Shown here piece by piece: positions 53,476 to 63,908 of a DNA stretch of 64,000 nucleotides; the stretch's first letter is position 1; each line of letters begins with the position of its first letter. The position numbers and the translations under genes were made by a program. The stretch covers positions 310,015 to 374,014 of the forward strand of contig PLWQ01000012.1 in the NCBI GenBank assembly GCA_003165595.1, in the 5' to 3' direction. The stretch is from Fibrobacterota bacterium (lineage in GTDB: Bacteria > Fibrobacterota > Chitinivibrionia > Chitinivibrionales > FEN-1185). The notes under the pieces were generated by a model that had not been told where the DNA came from, did no database searches, and worked only from the letters and a program-made list of their open reading frames with translations.

Positions 53476-54741
53476 ATGCCGCTCGTATTCTTCGAAACCT
53501 TCGGCTGCCAGATGAACGTTGCCGACGCCGATTCTCTGGCGGCCGCGCTCGCGGCGCGCGGCTTTACAAAAACGGACACTGCTGCCGCCGCCGACCTCGT
53601 GGTCGTCAACACGTGCAGCGTGCGCGAGCGCGCGGAGAAACGCGCCCTGGCGCGCATCGCCGAGCTTTCGGCGCACAAGAAACGCGGCGGCAAGCACCGG
53701 TTGCTCTGGGTGACCGGATGCATGGCGCAACGCATGGGCGATGCTCTCAAGCGCGACTTCCCCGCCATCGACCTGGTGGTGGGCGCCCGCGATTTCGAGC
53801 GGTTTGTTTTGGACCTCGACTCCGCGCTGGGCACGGCTCATGGCGGGCACGCCGCCGCCCTTGCGTCGGGCGTGAGCAGGTTCGTGGCCGTGATGCGCGG
53901 GTGCGACAACCATTGCGCCTACTGCGTGGTGCCGCAGGTGCGCGGCCCCGAATCGTCGGTTCCTGCGCGCGCCGTGGAAGAAACGGTGCGCGCCCTTGTT
54001 GACAAAGGCGTATGCGAGGTGACGCTTCTGGGACAGAACGTCAATTCGTACCGCGACGGCGACGTGGATTTCCCCGGGCTTCTGCGGCGCCTGCACGCCA
54101 TTGACGGCCTTGCGCGAATCCGGTTCACCACGAGCCACCCAAAAGACTGCTCCGAAGGACTTGTTCGCACAATGGCGGAACTTCCGAAGCTCTGCAAGCA
54201 CGTGCATCTTCCCGTGCAGTCCGGCTCCACCCGCGTGCTGTCGCGCATGAACCGCGGCTACACGGCCAAGGGATACCTCGACACAATCGACATGATCCGC
54301 ACCTGCATGCCGCAGGTCGACATCACCACAGACGTTATGGTCGGCTTCCCCGGCGAATCGGTCGAAGACTACCAGGAAACACTCTCGCTTTTCACAACGG
54401 TACGCTTTACAACCGCATTCATGTTCGCCTATTCGCGGCGCGACAACACCGCCGCCGCGGCCATGCCCGACAGCGTTGATCCCCGCGAAAAGCAGGAGCG
54501 GCTGGCGCGGCTCATCACCCTGCAAACCGCAATAACCGGAGAGATCTACTCCGCCATGGTCGGCCGGCAGCTGTCGGTACTCATCACCGGCAGGCAGGAC
54601 CCCAAAGATGGCCTCTGGATGGGGCAGGACATGGGATGCAAAAAGGTCCTTGCTGCTTGCAAAGACTGCGGGGCAGGAACGATTTTACCTCTGCGGGTCG
54701 CACGCAGCACGGGCAAAACGCTCATCGGCGAAGGAGTCTAA
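53476..54741 (+). CDS. miaB: tRNA-2-methylthio-N6-dimethylallyladenosine synthase
   Basis: 421 residues. The UPF0004 domain has three cluster cysteines (ETFGCQMN, NTCSVRERAE, VTGCMAQRMG). The radical-SAM motif is CDNHCAYC (Cys-xxx-Cys-xx-Cys) and a C-terminal TRAM domain is present. QNVNSYRDG and HLPVQSGSTRVL are characteristic of MiaB rather than RimO or MtaB. It adds the methylthio group to A37 of tRNAs. ATG 53476 comes 2 bases after pgpA, and the LapA-like gene follows after 2 bases. Confidence 0.95.
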   Translation: MPLVFFETFGCQMNVADADSLAAALAARGFTKTDTAAAADLVVVNTCSVRERAEKRALARIAELSAHKKRGGKHRLLWVTGCMAQRMGDALKRDFPAIDLVVGARDFERFVLDLDSALGTAHGGHAAALASGVSRFVAVMRGCDNHCAYCVVPQVRGPESSVPARAVEETVRALVDKGVCEVTLLGQNVNSYRDGDVDFPGLLRRLHAIDGLARIRFTTSHPKDCSEGLVRTMAELPKLCKHVHLPVQSGSTRVLSRMNRGYTAKGYLDTIDMIRTCMPQVDITTDVMVGFPGESVEDYQETLSLFTTVRFTTAFMFAYSRRDNTAAAAMPDSVDPREKQERLARLITLQTAITGEIYSAMVGRQLSVLITGRQDPKDGLWMGQDMGCKKVLAACKDCGAGTILPLRVARSTGKTLIGEGV

Positions 54742-54743
54742 CC

Positions 54744-55085
54744 ATGGCATTTGTCAAATGGATTGCGATTTTTCTGGTCTCGTTCGCGGTTGCGTTTGTT
54801 ATAATCGTCACGTTCTCCCAGCCGGAATTTCAGGTGCGCGTGTCCGCACATCTGTTTGCATATCAGACCAGGGCGCTCCCCGTGTGGGCATACGTAGCAG
54901 GCGCGATGGGCCTGGGCCTTCTTGCCGGGGCCGCAGTTTCCTTATACTACAACGTCGTGCTCCGGGCCGCCATTTTCAAGAAAGACCGGCGGATAAAGGC
55001 GCTCGAAACCGAACTTCACGCCACACAAGCCATCCCGGAAAAATTTGTGACACCCCAAGAGCCTGCCGGCGATGATTCTTTTTAG
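54744..55085 (+). CDS. LapA-domain (DUF1049) membrane protein
   Basis: 113 residues. Two transmembrane helices (about 5-27 and 45-72) are followed by a cytoplasmic coiled coil (FKKDRRIKALETELHATQ). The layout matches LapA/DUF1049 proteins, which in E. coli work with LapB to control lipopolysaccharide synthesis. Starts 2 bases after miaB and overlaps the SPOR gene by 14, so all are one operon. Confidence 0.85.
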   Translation: MAFVKWIAIFLVSFAVAFVIIVTFSQPEFQVRVSAHLFAYQTRALPVWAYVAGAMGLGLLAGAAVSLYYNVVLRAAIFKKDRRIKALETELHATQAIPEKFVTPQEPAGDDSF

Positions 55086-56199
55086 CACCCTCACCCTCGG
55101 CGTTTCTTCGATGCCCGGATACCGAACCAAGCCGTTTCTTCGGGGCTGCCTGCCCTGGCTGCTGGCAGCGGCCGTCTGGCGGTGCGCAGCTGCCGACCCC
55201 GCGGCAGAGGGGCGCGCCTTTCTTTGCAAAGGCGACATTCAGGGGGCGCGCGCCGTTCTCCACAAGGCACACGCCGACGATCCCGCGGATCCCGAACTGT
55301 CCATGCTGTACGGCCGCACCCTTGACAACGCCGATACGGCCTTGCAGATTTACAAGAAAATAGCACGCGACAAGAGCGTGCACCACTCCATCCGCGCCGA
55401 ATCGTACTTCTTGCTCGGAAGCGCCGCGTATGTCCGGGGCCTCAACCGCAAGGCGGCCGGGTATTTTGCCGTTGCCAAGGACGTGTCCGGCGATTCCCGT
55501 TACGCACCGCAGCGGTACCTGAGCGCGATTCACGATACGGCCGATACCGCCTTTGTCGCCTCACTGGAAAAGGCTGCCGCCGACACCGTGTCGGAAGCGG
55601 GAGCAGTTGCAGGCTATTACCTCGGAATCTTCTATTATGTAAAGAAAGACTTCGGCAGGGCGCTCGATCGATTCAACACCGCTGCCGCGCTTCCCGATAC
55701 CGGCGCATGGTCGTGCCCAGCCAACGCGGCGGCGTACGCGTGCGCATCCGCGATGTCGCGTCCGCAGGAAGCATCGGCCATACTCACGCATATCAAGCGT
55801 GCCTGGAGCGAGTATCTCGAACAGACCATGGTTGTAAAATCGAAACCCAGGTTGCAGACCGCGAAGAAAGACTCCGCTCCGCCGCGCGACACCGTTGCCT
55901 GGCTGCCGTCCGATACTGCAGCCGGGGCATCGCCTTCTGCGGCAAAGAAAGACCAGTCCGCGCAGAAGCCGGCCTTTTCACTTCAGGTGGGCGCGTTCGG
56001 CAACAAGGACAATGCTCAAGCGCGAACGTCGGAGCTGCTCGCGCAATTCCCGTTTGTTTCAATCGCCCAGGGAAGCGCAGGTGGCAAGCCGCTGTTTCGC
56101 GTCCATGTGGGGTCATTCGACACGCGTGAAAAAGCGCAGACGTTCGGCGACACTGCGCTTTCAAAGAAGGGAATAAAGTTCAGGGTTGTCGAGGAATAG
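55072..56199 (+). CDS. SPOR-domain protein with TPR-like region
   Basis: 375 residues. A hydrophobic N-terminal segment (LPWLLAAAVWRCAAA) is a signal or anchor. TPR-like helices follow (about 30-245), then a Pro/Ser/Lys linker and a C-terminal SPOR domain (FSLQVGAFGNKDNAQARTSE to VHVGSFDTREKAQ, about 298-373). SPOR domains bind denuded peptidoglycan glycan strands at division sites. The start may be 55072 or 55111; the first overlaps the LapA-like gene. Confidence 0.87.
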   Translation: MILFSTLTLGVSSMPGYRTKPFLRGCLPWLLAAAVWRCAAADPAAEGRAFLCKGDIQGARAVLHKAHADDPADPELSMLYGRTLDNADTALQIYKKIARDKSVHHSIRAESYFLLGSAAYVRGLNRKAAGYFAVAKDVSGDSRYAPQRYLSAIHDTADTAFVASLEKAAADTVSEAGAVAGYYLGIFYYVKKDFGRALDRFNTAAALPDTGAWSCPANAAAYACASAMSRPQEASAILTHIKRAWSEYLEQTMVVKSKPRLQTAKKDSAPPRDTVAWLPSDTAAGASPSAAKKDQSAQKPAFSLQVGAFGNKDNAQARTSELLAQFPFVSIAQGSAGGKPLFRVHVGSFDTREKAQTFGDTALSKKGIKFRVVEE

Positions 56200-56359
56200 C
56201 CCCCGCGCGATTGGAAAAAGTATTTTCTGAACAGCACCGCAGAAGCCCAAAGATCGCGGAAACAATGAAATCCGAAACAGTTTTCCGGATTTCTCGGTGT
56301 CTTCCGTGTCTCCATGGTGAATCCTGAATTTAGGATCCCAGTGAACAATCGAGAATATC

Positions 56360-57790
56360 ATGGAATTTGAAACCGTCATCGGCCTCGAAATTCACGCCGA
56401 ATTGCTTACTGCAACAAAGATCTTCTGCGGCTGCGCGCCGAAATTCGGCGACGCGCCCAATTCCCATGGCTGCCCCGTATGCCTCGGACTTCCCGGCTCT
56501 CTCCCCGTGCTCAACCGGCGCGTGGTGGACATGGCTATCCGCATGGGACTGGCGGTGGGCTGCGAGATCTCGCATAATTCCGTTTTCGCAAGAAAGAACT
56601 ACTTTTACCCCGACCTTCCCAAAGGCTACCAGATTTCCCAGTACGACATGCCGCTGTGCACCAACGGGGCAATTGACATCGAGGCGGAAGGAGCAAAAAG
56701 GAACGTCCGGATCAACCGCATCCACCTCGAGGAGGACGCGGGCAAGCTCATTCACGACCAGGATGCCGACTCGCTGTTCGACGTCAACCGCTGCGGCACG
56801 CCGCTCATCGAAATAGTGACCGAACCGGACCTGAGGAGCGGCCAGGAAGCATACGCCTATCTCACTGCAATCAAACAGATTCTCGAATATCTTGGCATAT
56901 GCGACTGCAACATGGAAGAAGGCAGTCTCCGGTGCGACGCCAATATTTCGATCCGGCCCAAAGGCGAAACAAAACTCGGGACAAAGACCGAGCTCAAGAA
57001 CATGAACACCTTCCGGGGCGTGGAAAAAGCGCTCGCCTACGAGGCCCTGCGCCAACGTGACGCGGCTGCCTCGGGCGAGGCCATTGTGCAGCAGACGTTC
57101 CGGTGGGACCCGGACCGGAATCGCACCGTCGTCATGCGCTCAAAAGAGGAAGCTCACGACTACCGCTATTTCCCCGATCCCGACCTCCTGCCGCTCGTGG
57201 TAGACGACGCGTGGATACGGCGCGCGGCCGAGACCATGCCCGAACTTCCCGCCCGGAAGCGCGCGCGTTTCATAGCCGATTTCGGCGTGACGCCGTACAT
57301 GGCCGATGTGCTGACGCTGGAGGCCGCCATAGCGAAGTACTTCGAAGAAACGCTTGCTTTCTGCAAAGACGCGAAGCTCGTTGCGAACTGGGTGATGGGG
57401 GAAGTGCTGCGCTTTGCCAAGGAAAAGAAAATCAGCGTCGCATCCCTTTCGGTCACTCCGCGGCGGCTGGGAGCCCTGCTGGGCCTGGTGGCGGAGGGTG
57501 CGCTGTCGGCCAATGCCGCCAAGAGAGCATTTGACATAATGGAAATGCAGGATAAAGATGCCGCTGCCGTGGTTGCTGAGGAGGGCCTCACGCAGATATC
57601 CGACACAGGCGAACTTTCGAAGATCGTGAAAGACGTCGTGGCAAAAAACCCGAAGGAGGTGCAGCGGTACAAAGCCGGCGAGACAAAACTCATGGGATTC
57701 TTTGTGGGCCAGGTGATGAAAGCCACCGGCGGCAAAGGCAATCCCAGGGAAATCAACAAGCTGGTTTCGGAACTTCTTGGCCAGGGATAA
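56360..57790 (+). CDS. gatB: aspartyl/glutamyl-tRNA amidotransferase subunit B
   Basis: 476 residues. N-terminal ETVIGLEIHAELLTATKIFC, NSHGCPVCLGLPGSLPVLN, and the kinase-like core RIHLEEDAGKLIHD, GTPLIEIVTEPD, NMEEGSLRCDANIS. The C-terminal YqeY-type domain is present (VGQVMKATGGKGNPREINKL). It activates misacylated Glu-tRNA(Gln)/Asp-tRNA(Asn) for amidation with GatA and GatC, which are not in the window. An upstream half repeat (about 56295-56320) separates it from the SPOR gene. Confidence 0.97.
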   Translation: MEFETVIGLEIHAELLTATKIFCGCAPKFGDAPNSHGCPVCLGLPGSLPVLNRRVVDMAIRMGLAVGCEISHNSVFARKNYFYPDLPKGYQISQYDMPLCTNGAIDIEAEGAKRNVRINRIHLEEDAGKLIHDQDADSLFDVNRCGTPLIEIVTEPDLRSGQEAYAYLTAIKQILEYLGICDCNMEEGSLRCDANISIRPKGETKLGTKTELKNMNTFRGVEKALAYEALRQRDAAASGEAIVQQTFRWDPDRNRTVVMRSKEEAHDYRYFPDPDLLPLVVDDAWIRRAAETMPELPARKRARFIADFGVTPYMADVLTLEAAIAKYFEETLAFCKDAKLVANWVMGEVLRFAKEKKISVASLSVTPRRLGALLGLVAEGALSANAAKRAFDIMEMQDKDAAAVVAEEGLTQISDTGELSKIVKDVVAKNPKEVQRYKAGETKLMGFFVGQVMKATGGKGNPREINKLVSELLGQG

Positions 57791-57791
57791 G

Positions 57792-58082
57792 ATGAAAAAG
57801 ATCGCGATATTTCTTGTCGTTGCGGCCCTGGCCTGTCCGTCGTATTGCCAGACGCCGTTTGGGTCGACCCCTCTTTATACGAGGGACAGTCTGGTTGCCG
57901 ATTCAACACGACGCGGCGCAGATACCGTGGGCCTGGGCAAGGCGACCCTGGGCAAGATCAAGATCGTAAAGAGAACGGTGGATTACGGGAAATTCGTGGC
58001 CCTCGGCATAGGAACCATGGTGTTTATCGCGCTCATTATGACAACAGCGCAGGCCTGGAACCCGAACGGGAGAGGCCCGTGA
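57792..58082 (+). CDS. small membrane protein of unknown function
   Basis: 96 residues. A signal-like N-terminus (MKKIAIFLVVAALACPSYC), a polar middle, and one C-terminal membrane segment (FVALGIGTMVFIALIMTTA). Starts one base after gatB, so it is probably co-transcribed with it. Family not recognised. Confidence 0.65.
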   Translation: MKKIAIFLVVAALACPSYCQTPFGSTPLYTRDSLVADSTRRGADTVGLGKATLGKIKIVKRTVDYGKFVALGIGTMVFIALIMTTAQAWNPNGRGP

Positions 58083-58280
58083 GCAAGGACCACAGGCCAC
58101 GCGGTTTCCGCTGGAAATCCCCCACTATAACCTCCGAAGGGGACACCTGAAGTCAATTCCAGCGCGGCTTCCTCGGTACAATGGGCGGGATTAAGAAAAT
58201 CGCATCGTGTCGATTGTGAACTGCTGCTACTTACGGCTTGACAGTTTTTCAAGAATAAACTATCTTTTACGTTCAATTAA

Positions 58281-58357
58281 GCGAGAGTAGCTCAGACTGG
58301 TAGAGCTCCACCTTGCCAAGGTGGCCGTCGCGGGTTCAAATCCCGTCTCTCGCTCCA
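58281..58357 (+). tRNA. tRNA-Gly (GCC)
   Basis: 77 bases with encoded CCA. Acceptor GCGAGAG pairs with CTCTCGC, anticodon loop CTTGCCA gives GCC, T loop TTCAAAT. Confidence 0.96.
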
Positions 58358-58366
58358 AAATTTAAG

Positions 58367-58393
58367 AGGAAGGTATCGCGCCTTCCTTTTTTT
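58367..58393 (+). terminator. hairpin terminator between two tRNAs
   Basis: AGGAAGG pairs with CCTTCCT around TATCGCG, followed by a run of seven Ts, 9 bases after tRNA-Gly. Confidence 0.75.
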
Positions 58394-58405
58394 CCATGGT
58401 CTTGG

Positions 58406-58480
<75 letters not shown>

Positions 58481-58581
58481 ATTTTCTTCTTCCATAGTTC
58501 CATCCTCTCAACCTACCCTTTTAATAGTGTCGTTTTTTTGCTTGGAGAACAATGTAATGGTTATGTTATTGGCTGAACATT

Positions 58582-58939
58582 ATGAACACAATTTCTTTTG
58601 ACTGGGATCCTGAAAAAAACATCAAGAACGAACGCAAACACGGGATTCGTTTTTGAACTTTCGGCATCAGTCTTTCTTGATCCACGCGCACTGACAATTT
58701 TTGATGATGAACATAGTGACGCCGAAGACAGGTGGAATACGCTGGGAATCACGAAAACCGGCATTGTTGTTCTTGTTTGCCACACACACGAGCAGTTGTC
58801 CGCAACCCGGTCAAAAATAAGGGTTTTTCCCGCTCGGAAGGCGACCGCACGGGAAATTCAGCTCCCGCGCGAGAATTTGATCGTGAATGGGTCAAGGTGG
58901 CTAAAAAACGATTGGCAGAAATACATAGCGGGAAAGTGA
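58582..58939 (+). pseudogene. frameshifted BrnT-type toxin
   Basis: From ATG 58582 the first 24 codons read ISFDWDPEKNIKNERKHGIRF, the BrnT N-terminus, then hit a stop. In the next frame the sequence continues as FELSASVFLDPRALTIFDDE, EDRWNTLGIT and IRVFPARKATARE, the rest of BrnT. One extra T in the run CGTTTTTGAA explains it. No BrnA antitoxin gene follows. BrnT is a RelE-fold ribonuclease; this copy should be dead unless slippage on T5 rescues it. Confidence 0.75.
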
Positions 58940-58950
58940 GGCCTGTTCTA
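58870..58950 (+). pseudogene. antitoxin (addiction-module component) remnant
   Basis: In a second frame overlapping the 3' end of the brnT relic, the bases read REFDREWVKVAKKRLAEIHS, then GKVRPV. This resembles the C-terminal part of addiction-module antidotes of RelE/ParE-type systems. No start or upstream part exists, and it runs into antisense of hicA. Confidence 0.4.
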
Positions 58951-59172
58951 CAGCAATCTTCGAAGCTCGTCAGCAGTTATTTCACAATCGCGAAGGATCT
59001 GGTTCAGCAGTCCTGGCCCGATGTCTTCTCCTCGATGGACGGGAACAACGGTAGTCCTCCCGTCGGGATGTCGCAAAAAATAGTGACTTCCTTTGATACG
59101 AATTACCTCGAATCCGGCATGCTTTAAAGCGGTGATGATGCGCATTCCAGGAACACGGGGAAGCCGGCTCAC
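58948..59172 (-). CDS. hicA: HicA-type toxin
   Basis: 74 residues, the usual HicA size. RLPRVPGMRIITALKHAGFE, the catalytic His in RIKGSHYFLRHPDG, and TVVPVHRGEDIGPGLLNQIL are diagnostic of the double-stranded-RNA-binding-like mRNA interferase. It overlaps hicB by 4 bases (ATGA) and follows it, a common order for antitoxin-first modules. Confidence 0.93.
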   Translation of the reverse strand: MSRLPRVPGMRIITALKHAGFEVIRIKGSHYFLRHPDGRTTVVPVHRGEDIGPGLLNQILRDCEITADELRRLL

Positions 59173-59396
59173 ACCGCCACCCTCTGCATTCCAACAAATG
59201 AAAGCGGCACAACGGGGATATCATTCACCTCTATGCATAATTCGATCGCTTCGCGAACGCGTTTAGTCAGTACATCCAGCGATTTGGCCTGCGTATGACA
59301 GCCGGGCAAAGCCGGAACTGACGCCACGTAATACCCTTCCGAATCCTGTTCAATGAGCACATCGAAGACTCGTTCCTTTGGATACTTAGTTCTCAT
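59169..59396 (-). CDS. hicB: HicB-type antitoxin (short form)
   Basis: 75 residues. FDVLIEQDSEGYYVASVPAL, then PGCHTQAKSLDVLTKRVREA is the HicB RNase-H-like fold. No C-terminal ribbon-helix-helix or HTH is present, so it would neutralise HicA without binding DNA by itself. ATG 59396 follows AGCAGGAG; the frame is open to 59486 without support. Confidence 0.9.
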   Translation of the reverse strand: MRTKYPKERVFDVLIEQDSEGYYVASVPALPGCHTQAKSLDVLTKRVREAIELCIEVNDIPVVPLSFVGMQRVAV

Positions 59397-59576
59397 GGTA
59401 TTGCTCCTGCTGGAAGAAATAATGTTAACAAAATATATCCGAGCGCACATAAAAGCATTCATGCAAGACCATTGAGACGGGAACACTTCTGGCTCACGGC
59501 TTGGTCTGTCCGCTCATACATCCAATTTTCTGGTGTCATGTTGAACACATTTCTTGTTTGAACGAAGATACGACTG

Positions 59577-59828
59577 TTACCGACCGCCAGACAATTTCAC
59601 AATCTCATTTTTCGTCTTCTCAAGGAGGGGGCCATTGTAATTGGATTGAGAAAAGATATCCTGCGCATCGTTAAAGCATTGCAAAGCTTGTCTGACCTTC
59701 CTGCTGCGAGAGTACATCGAACCGACAGAATAGGAAAGCTTGCCAACCACAAAGGACGAGAAGGTTCCCCGTAGGCGGGAAAAATCCGCGTGCGACTTAG
59801 TAACGACCTGATTCCAAAGGGCTCTTAA
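59577..59828 (-). pseudogene. decayed TPR-like gene fragment
   Basis: An 84-codon reverse frame bounded upstream by a stop and lacking a start. It reads GKLSYSVGSMYSRSRKVRQA, then LQCFNDAQDIFSQ, which has the helix-turn-helix spacing of a TPR repeat. Probably the C-terminal end of a lost gene. Confidence 0.35.
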
Positions 59829-59950
59829 CTATCAGCTCAAGGGCTTTCATGAACCATTGGTATGCCGTAAGGCTTGGTTTGTGTGAAGATAATTGTGAAG
59901 ACATCCGAAAAAGTGCGATCTGCAACTAATTGGTTTTAATAGGGATAGAA

Positions 59951-60011
59951 TCGGTCAGGCAGCCGGTCTGCAAAACCTTTATTTCCCAGTTCAAGTCCGG
60001 GTGCCGCCTCC
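59951..60011 (+). repeat. tRNA-Cys pseudo-copy (3' part)
   Basis: From GGTCTGCAAAACC through GGGTGCCGCCTCC, 47 bases match tRNA-Cys with two changes. The match continues weakly upstream into the D arm (GGTCAGGCAG). The 5' acceptor strand and final A of CCA are absent, so it is not a functional tRNA. Confidence 0.8.
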
Positions 60012-60028
60012 GCCTTGCAGTCCCGGCC

Positions 60029-60835
60029 TCACATCAGTACCAGATTGATCACCACATTGAAGAACAAAATGAGGATCGACGAGAGGACGACCGCGTTCTT
60101 GGTTGACTCGCCCACGCCCACGGCGCCTCCCCGCGTGAAGTAACCGAAGTAGCTGCCGCTCAGCGCGATGCTGCCGCCGAACACAAAACCCTTGACAATG
60201 CCGATAATCACGTCCTGCGTCCTGAACAGGGCTCGCATCGAGTTATAAAATGAGATAGCCGGCACGCCGAAGGACAGGGTCACAAGAAGCTGGGCCGAGA
60301 GGATCGCAAAGAAAAAGGAGAAAATCATGAGGAACGGCGTCATGAGGAACCCGGCAAGCACGCGCGGCGACAGCAGGTAGCAGAACGGGTTGAGCGACAG
60401 GCATACCATTGCGTCAAGCTGCTCGGTCACCTTCATGGTGCCCAGCTCCGCCGCCAGCTTGGCGCCGATGCGTCCGGTAAGCACCAGCGCAATGAGCACG
60501 GGGCCGAGATCGGTGAAGACTGCCTTTCCAAGCGCAAAACCGATATAGGTCTTGGGGAAATAGTCGCCGATGAGATACTGGGCCTGCCAGGCGCTCACCG
60601 CGCCGATAAATACCGAGGCAAGAAACACGATTGAAATCGAATTGACCCCGATGCGCACCATCTGTTCCACGAGCAGGTGGAATTTGCGCATGAGGGGCGG
60701 AACAGCCTTCAGAATGTCGATGAGAAACAAGCCGACGGCGCCGCACTGCTCGATCATCTCGCGCGCAGACGAACCGAAGCTGTCGGCTATGTCGTTGAAC
60801 ACGTCCGCGGCGGAATGGGGTCTCTTGGCAAGCAT
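60029..60835 (-). CDS. mlaE: MlaE-family ABC transporter permease
   Basis: 268 residues with about five or six membrane helices. The MlaE/YrbE blocks are RIGVNSISIVFLASVFIGAV, VLTGRIGAKLAAELGTMKVT and EQLDAMVCLSLNPFCYLLSP. It is the inner-membrane permease of phospholipid transport systems. The usual MlaF ATPase and MlaD MCE genes are not next to it here; the gene is last in its operon, 2 bases after an M20 amidohydrolase. Confidence 0.93.
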   Translation of the reverse strand: MLAKRPHSAADVFNDIADSFGSSAREMIEQCGAVGLFLIDILKAVPPLMRKFHLLVEQMVRIGVNSISIVFLASVFIGAVSAWQAQYLIGDYFPKTYIGFALGKAVFTDLGPVLIALVLTGRIGAKLAAELGTMKVTEQLDAMVCLSLNPFCYLLSPRVLAGFLMTPFLMIFSFFFAILSAQLLVTLSFGVPAISFYNSMRALFRTQDVIIGIVKGFVFGGSIALSGSYFGYFTRGGAVGVGESTKNAVVLSSILILFFNVVINLVLM

Positions 60836-60837
60836 AT

Positions 60838-62012
60838 TTACTTTTGTAAAATATCAATTGCCAGGGCCGTGTGCACTGCTATTCCGGTGAGGATGGCTCG
60901 TTCGTCGGGGGAAAAATCCGGGGTATGAATGCCGGGGACGTTCTTTTTTCCAGGGGGCCGTACGCCGAGATGCACATACACTCCCGGCGCCTTACGCTGG
61001 AAATAGGCGAAATCTTCGGCCAGCATTGTAGGCACCGTGCGCCATACCACCCGCGTTTGTCCAAGAACCCGCGACAGTGCCGATCCTGCCCTGAGCGTTG
61101 CCTCGGGATTGTTGTAACCGGGCGGATAGGCCTCTTCAAACGAGACTTCGGCGCGCGCGCGAAACGACCGAGCCGTGGATTCAAGCAGCTCCCGCACGCG
61201 GCGTTTGAGGTGCGATAGATGCGCATCCGAAAAGGCACGGATCGTGCCGCAGAAGCGCGCCTCGCCGGGAATGATATTATGCTTGGTGCCTGCCTCGATT
61301 CTTCCCACGGTAACCACCGACGGCTCATGTGGCGGCGATTCCCTGCTTACCAGCGTCTGCAAAGCAAGAATCGACGCGCTTGCGCACACAATGGGATCGA
61401 TGGCGCGCTCCGGCATTGCGCCGTGCGCACCCTTGCCGTGTACCACAACGTCGAAATCGACCACGCCGGCATAGTCCGGTCCGGGTATAAGCCCGACCGT
61501 GCCGCAGGCATGCTCGCTGTTCACGTGCAGCCCGAACACCGCGGCAGCACCCTGGGGAAATACGCCTTCGCGGATCATGGTAATTGCGCCGCCCGGGGCC
61601 ATTTCCTCGCTCGGCTGGAACAGCAACACCACCCGTCCCTTCCAGGAGGCGCGCAGCGACAAAAGCGACTGCGCCGCGCCAAGCAGGCAGGCTACATGCA
61701 TGTCGTGGCCGCACGCGTGGGAAACGCCTTTGGAAACAGAGGAGAATCCGAGCCCGGTATCCTCTGCAATCGGCAGGGCATCCATGTCGGCCCGGAGCGC
61801 CACGGTTTTCCCCGCTCCATTTTCGAGGGTTGCAACCACGCCGGTCTTCTTGCAGCAAAATGCGGAAGCGCAGCCAAGGGCGGCAAGACGCCGGCGCACC
61901 AGGCGGGCAGTTGCGAATTCCTGCGTAGCAAGTTCGGGGTGCGCATGTATCTCGCGCCGGATCGCAACGCTTTGCGCAAAGACCTTCTCGGCCGCCGCCA
62001 GGATCGGGTTCT

Positions 62013-62016
<4 letters not shown>
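60838..62016 (-). CDS. M20-family amidohydrolase (N-acyl amino acid / hippurate hydrolase type)
   Basis: 392 residues. Metal ligands appear in ALRADMDALP, SHACGHDMHVA, QPSEEMAPGGA (catalytic Glu), and a His in VRPPGKK and GIHTPDF. The dimerisation domain lies in the middle (about 185-300). These enzymes hydrolyse N-acyl amino acids or similar amides in the cytoplasm. It overlaps the DUF58 gene by 4 bases (ATGA). Confidence 0.92.
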
Positions 62017-62887
<871 letters not shown>

Positions 62888-62891
<4 letters not shown>

Positions 62892-63892
62892 AGTTGTTCT
62901 TCGTTGAAATCCGCGAGTGTTTGGGCAAGCATCGCAAGCTGTTTTCTTTTTCCCGCTGCGCTTATCCTCACCCCGATCATAACAGCGGCCATCAGAAGAA
63001 TGAAACCGCCCAGTACGGCCGTCCACTTCATGATCCTGGCCAAGCGCACCCTGAGCGCCGCGACCTTCTCTTCGTTCTTCTGAAATGCTACGTACTCCGC
63101 CTTGATGCTGTGCACGGTCTTCTGATCGCAGAGTCCGGAAACCGTCAGACCCTTGGCTTTTTGGAAACTCGAAACCAGATCATCGAGTTCCGTGCCGTTG
63201 TATCCGAGCATCCGAAGCGTGGTCACGATTTCGGAACGCATCATCTGCTTCTGCTGCTTGGCGATTTCGAGAAACGACTCGCCGTTGGAAAACGACGTGC
63301 CGAAGGGATACTGTTCGGCGAGCAACGTGTACGATCGCGCCGCTCTGTCGTAGTCGTCGGCCACCTGGTACGAAAACGCGATTTCAAAGAGCGCATCGTC
63401 GGCAACGTCGCTCTCCGGATAGGTTTGCAGGATCTTCTTCATTGTAAACAGGTGCTGGTCGGTCTTGCCGATCTGGCGGTATGTTTTCCCGGCCCAGAGC
63501 GCGTACTTGGGCTGTGGGTCGGTCGAATCGGCGTAGAGAAACAGTCGCAGGGCGTCGGCATAATTTCCCGCCTTAAAGTACTGGAGCCCCGATTCGAAGT
63601 ATACCGCAGACGGATCCTTCTTCTTTCCCCTGATAAGACTGGTGTCAATTCCACGGGCAAGGGGCGCCTTCTTCCCGGCCGGTTTTTCGGAAGACGCCTG
63701 CGCGCCCCGGTCGGCGCTTTCGGGAGGCGCATCCTTGTCGATGAAGATGATTCCCTTTTCTTCGTCGTACTTGAGGACCTTTTCGGCGTTGGCGGGCATA
63801 CCGATACCGCTCGCCAGGGATACCGCGACAACTCCCGTCCACAGCACCGGGGATAGTCTTCTTTGTCTATTGATTGCGGAGAGAACGTCCAT
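62888..63892 (-). CDS. TPR-like periplasmic protein with C-terminal membrane anchor
   Basis: 334 residues. Signal sequence (LSPVLWTGVVAVSLASGIGMPANA), several TPR-type helices (FESGLQYFKAGNYADALRLF, YALWAGKTYRQIGKTD, DALFEIAFSYQVADDYD), and a C-terminal transmembrane helix (ILLMAAVMIGVRIS). It lies between moxR and the DUF58 gene, so may be a scaffold for that complex. Start 63892 is preferred over 63949 because it yields a normal signal peptide. Confidence 0.8.
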
Positions 63893-63908
63893 ACCCACGT
63901 CAATCGGA

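Noticed and set aside
53131-54525. Long antisense open frame opposite miaB (464 codons)
   Set aside because: It is a by-product of GC-rich codons. miaB on the other strand has every motif, and the antisense peptide resembles nothing.
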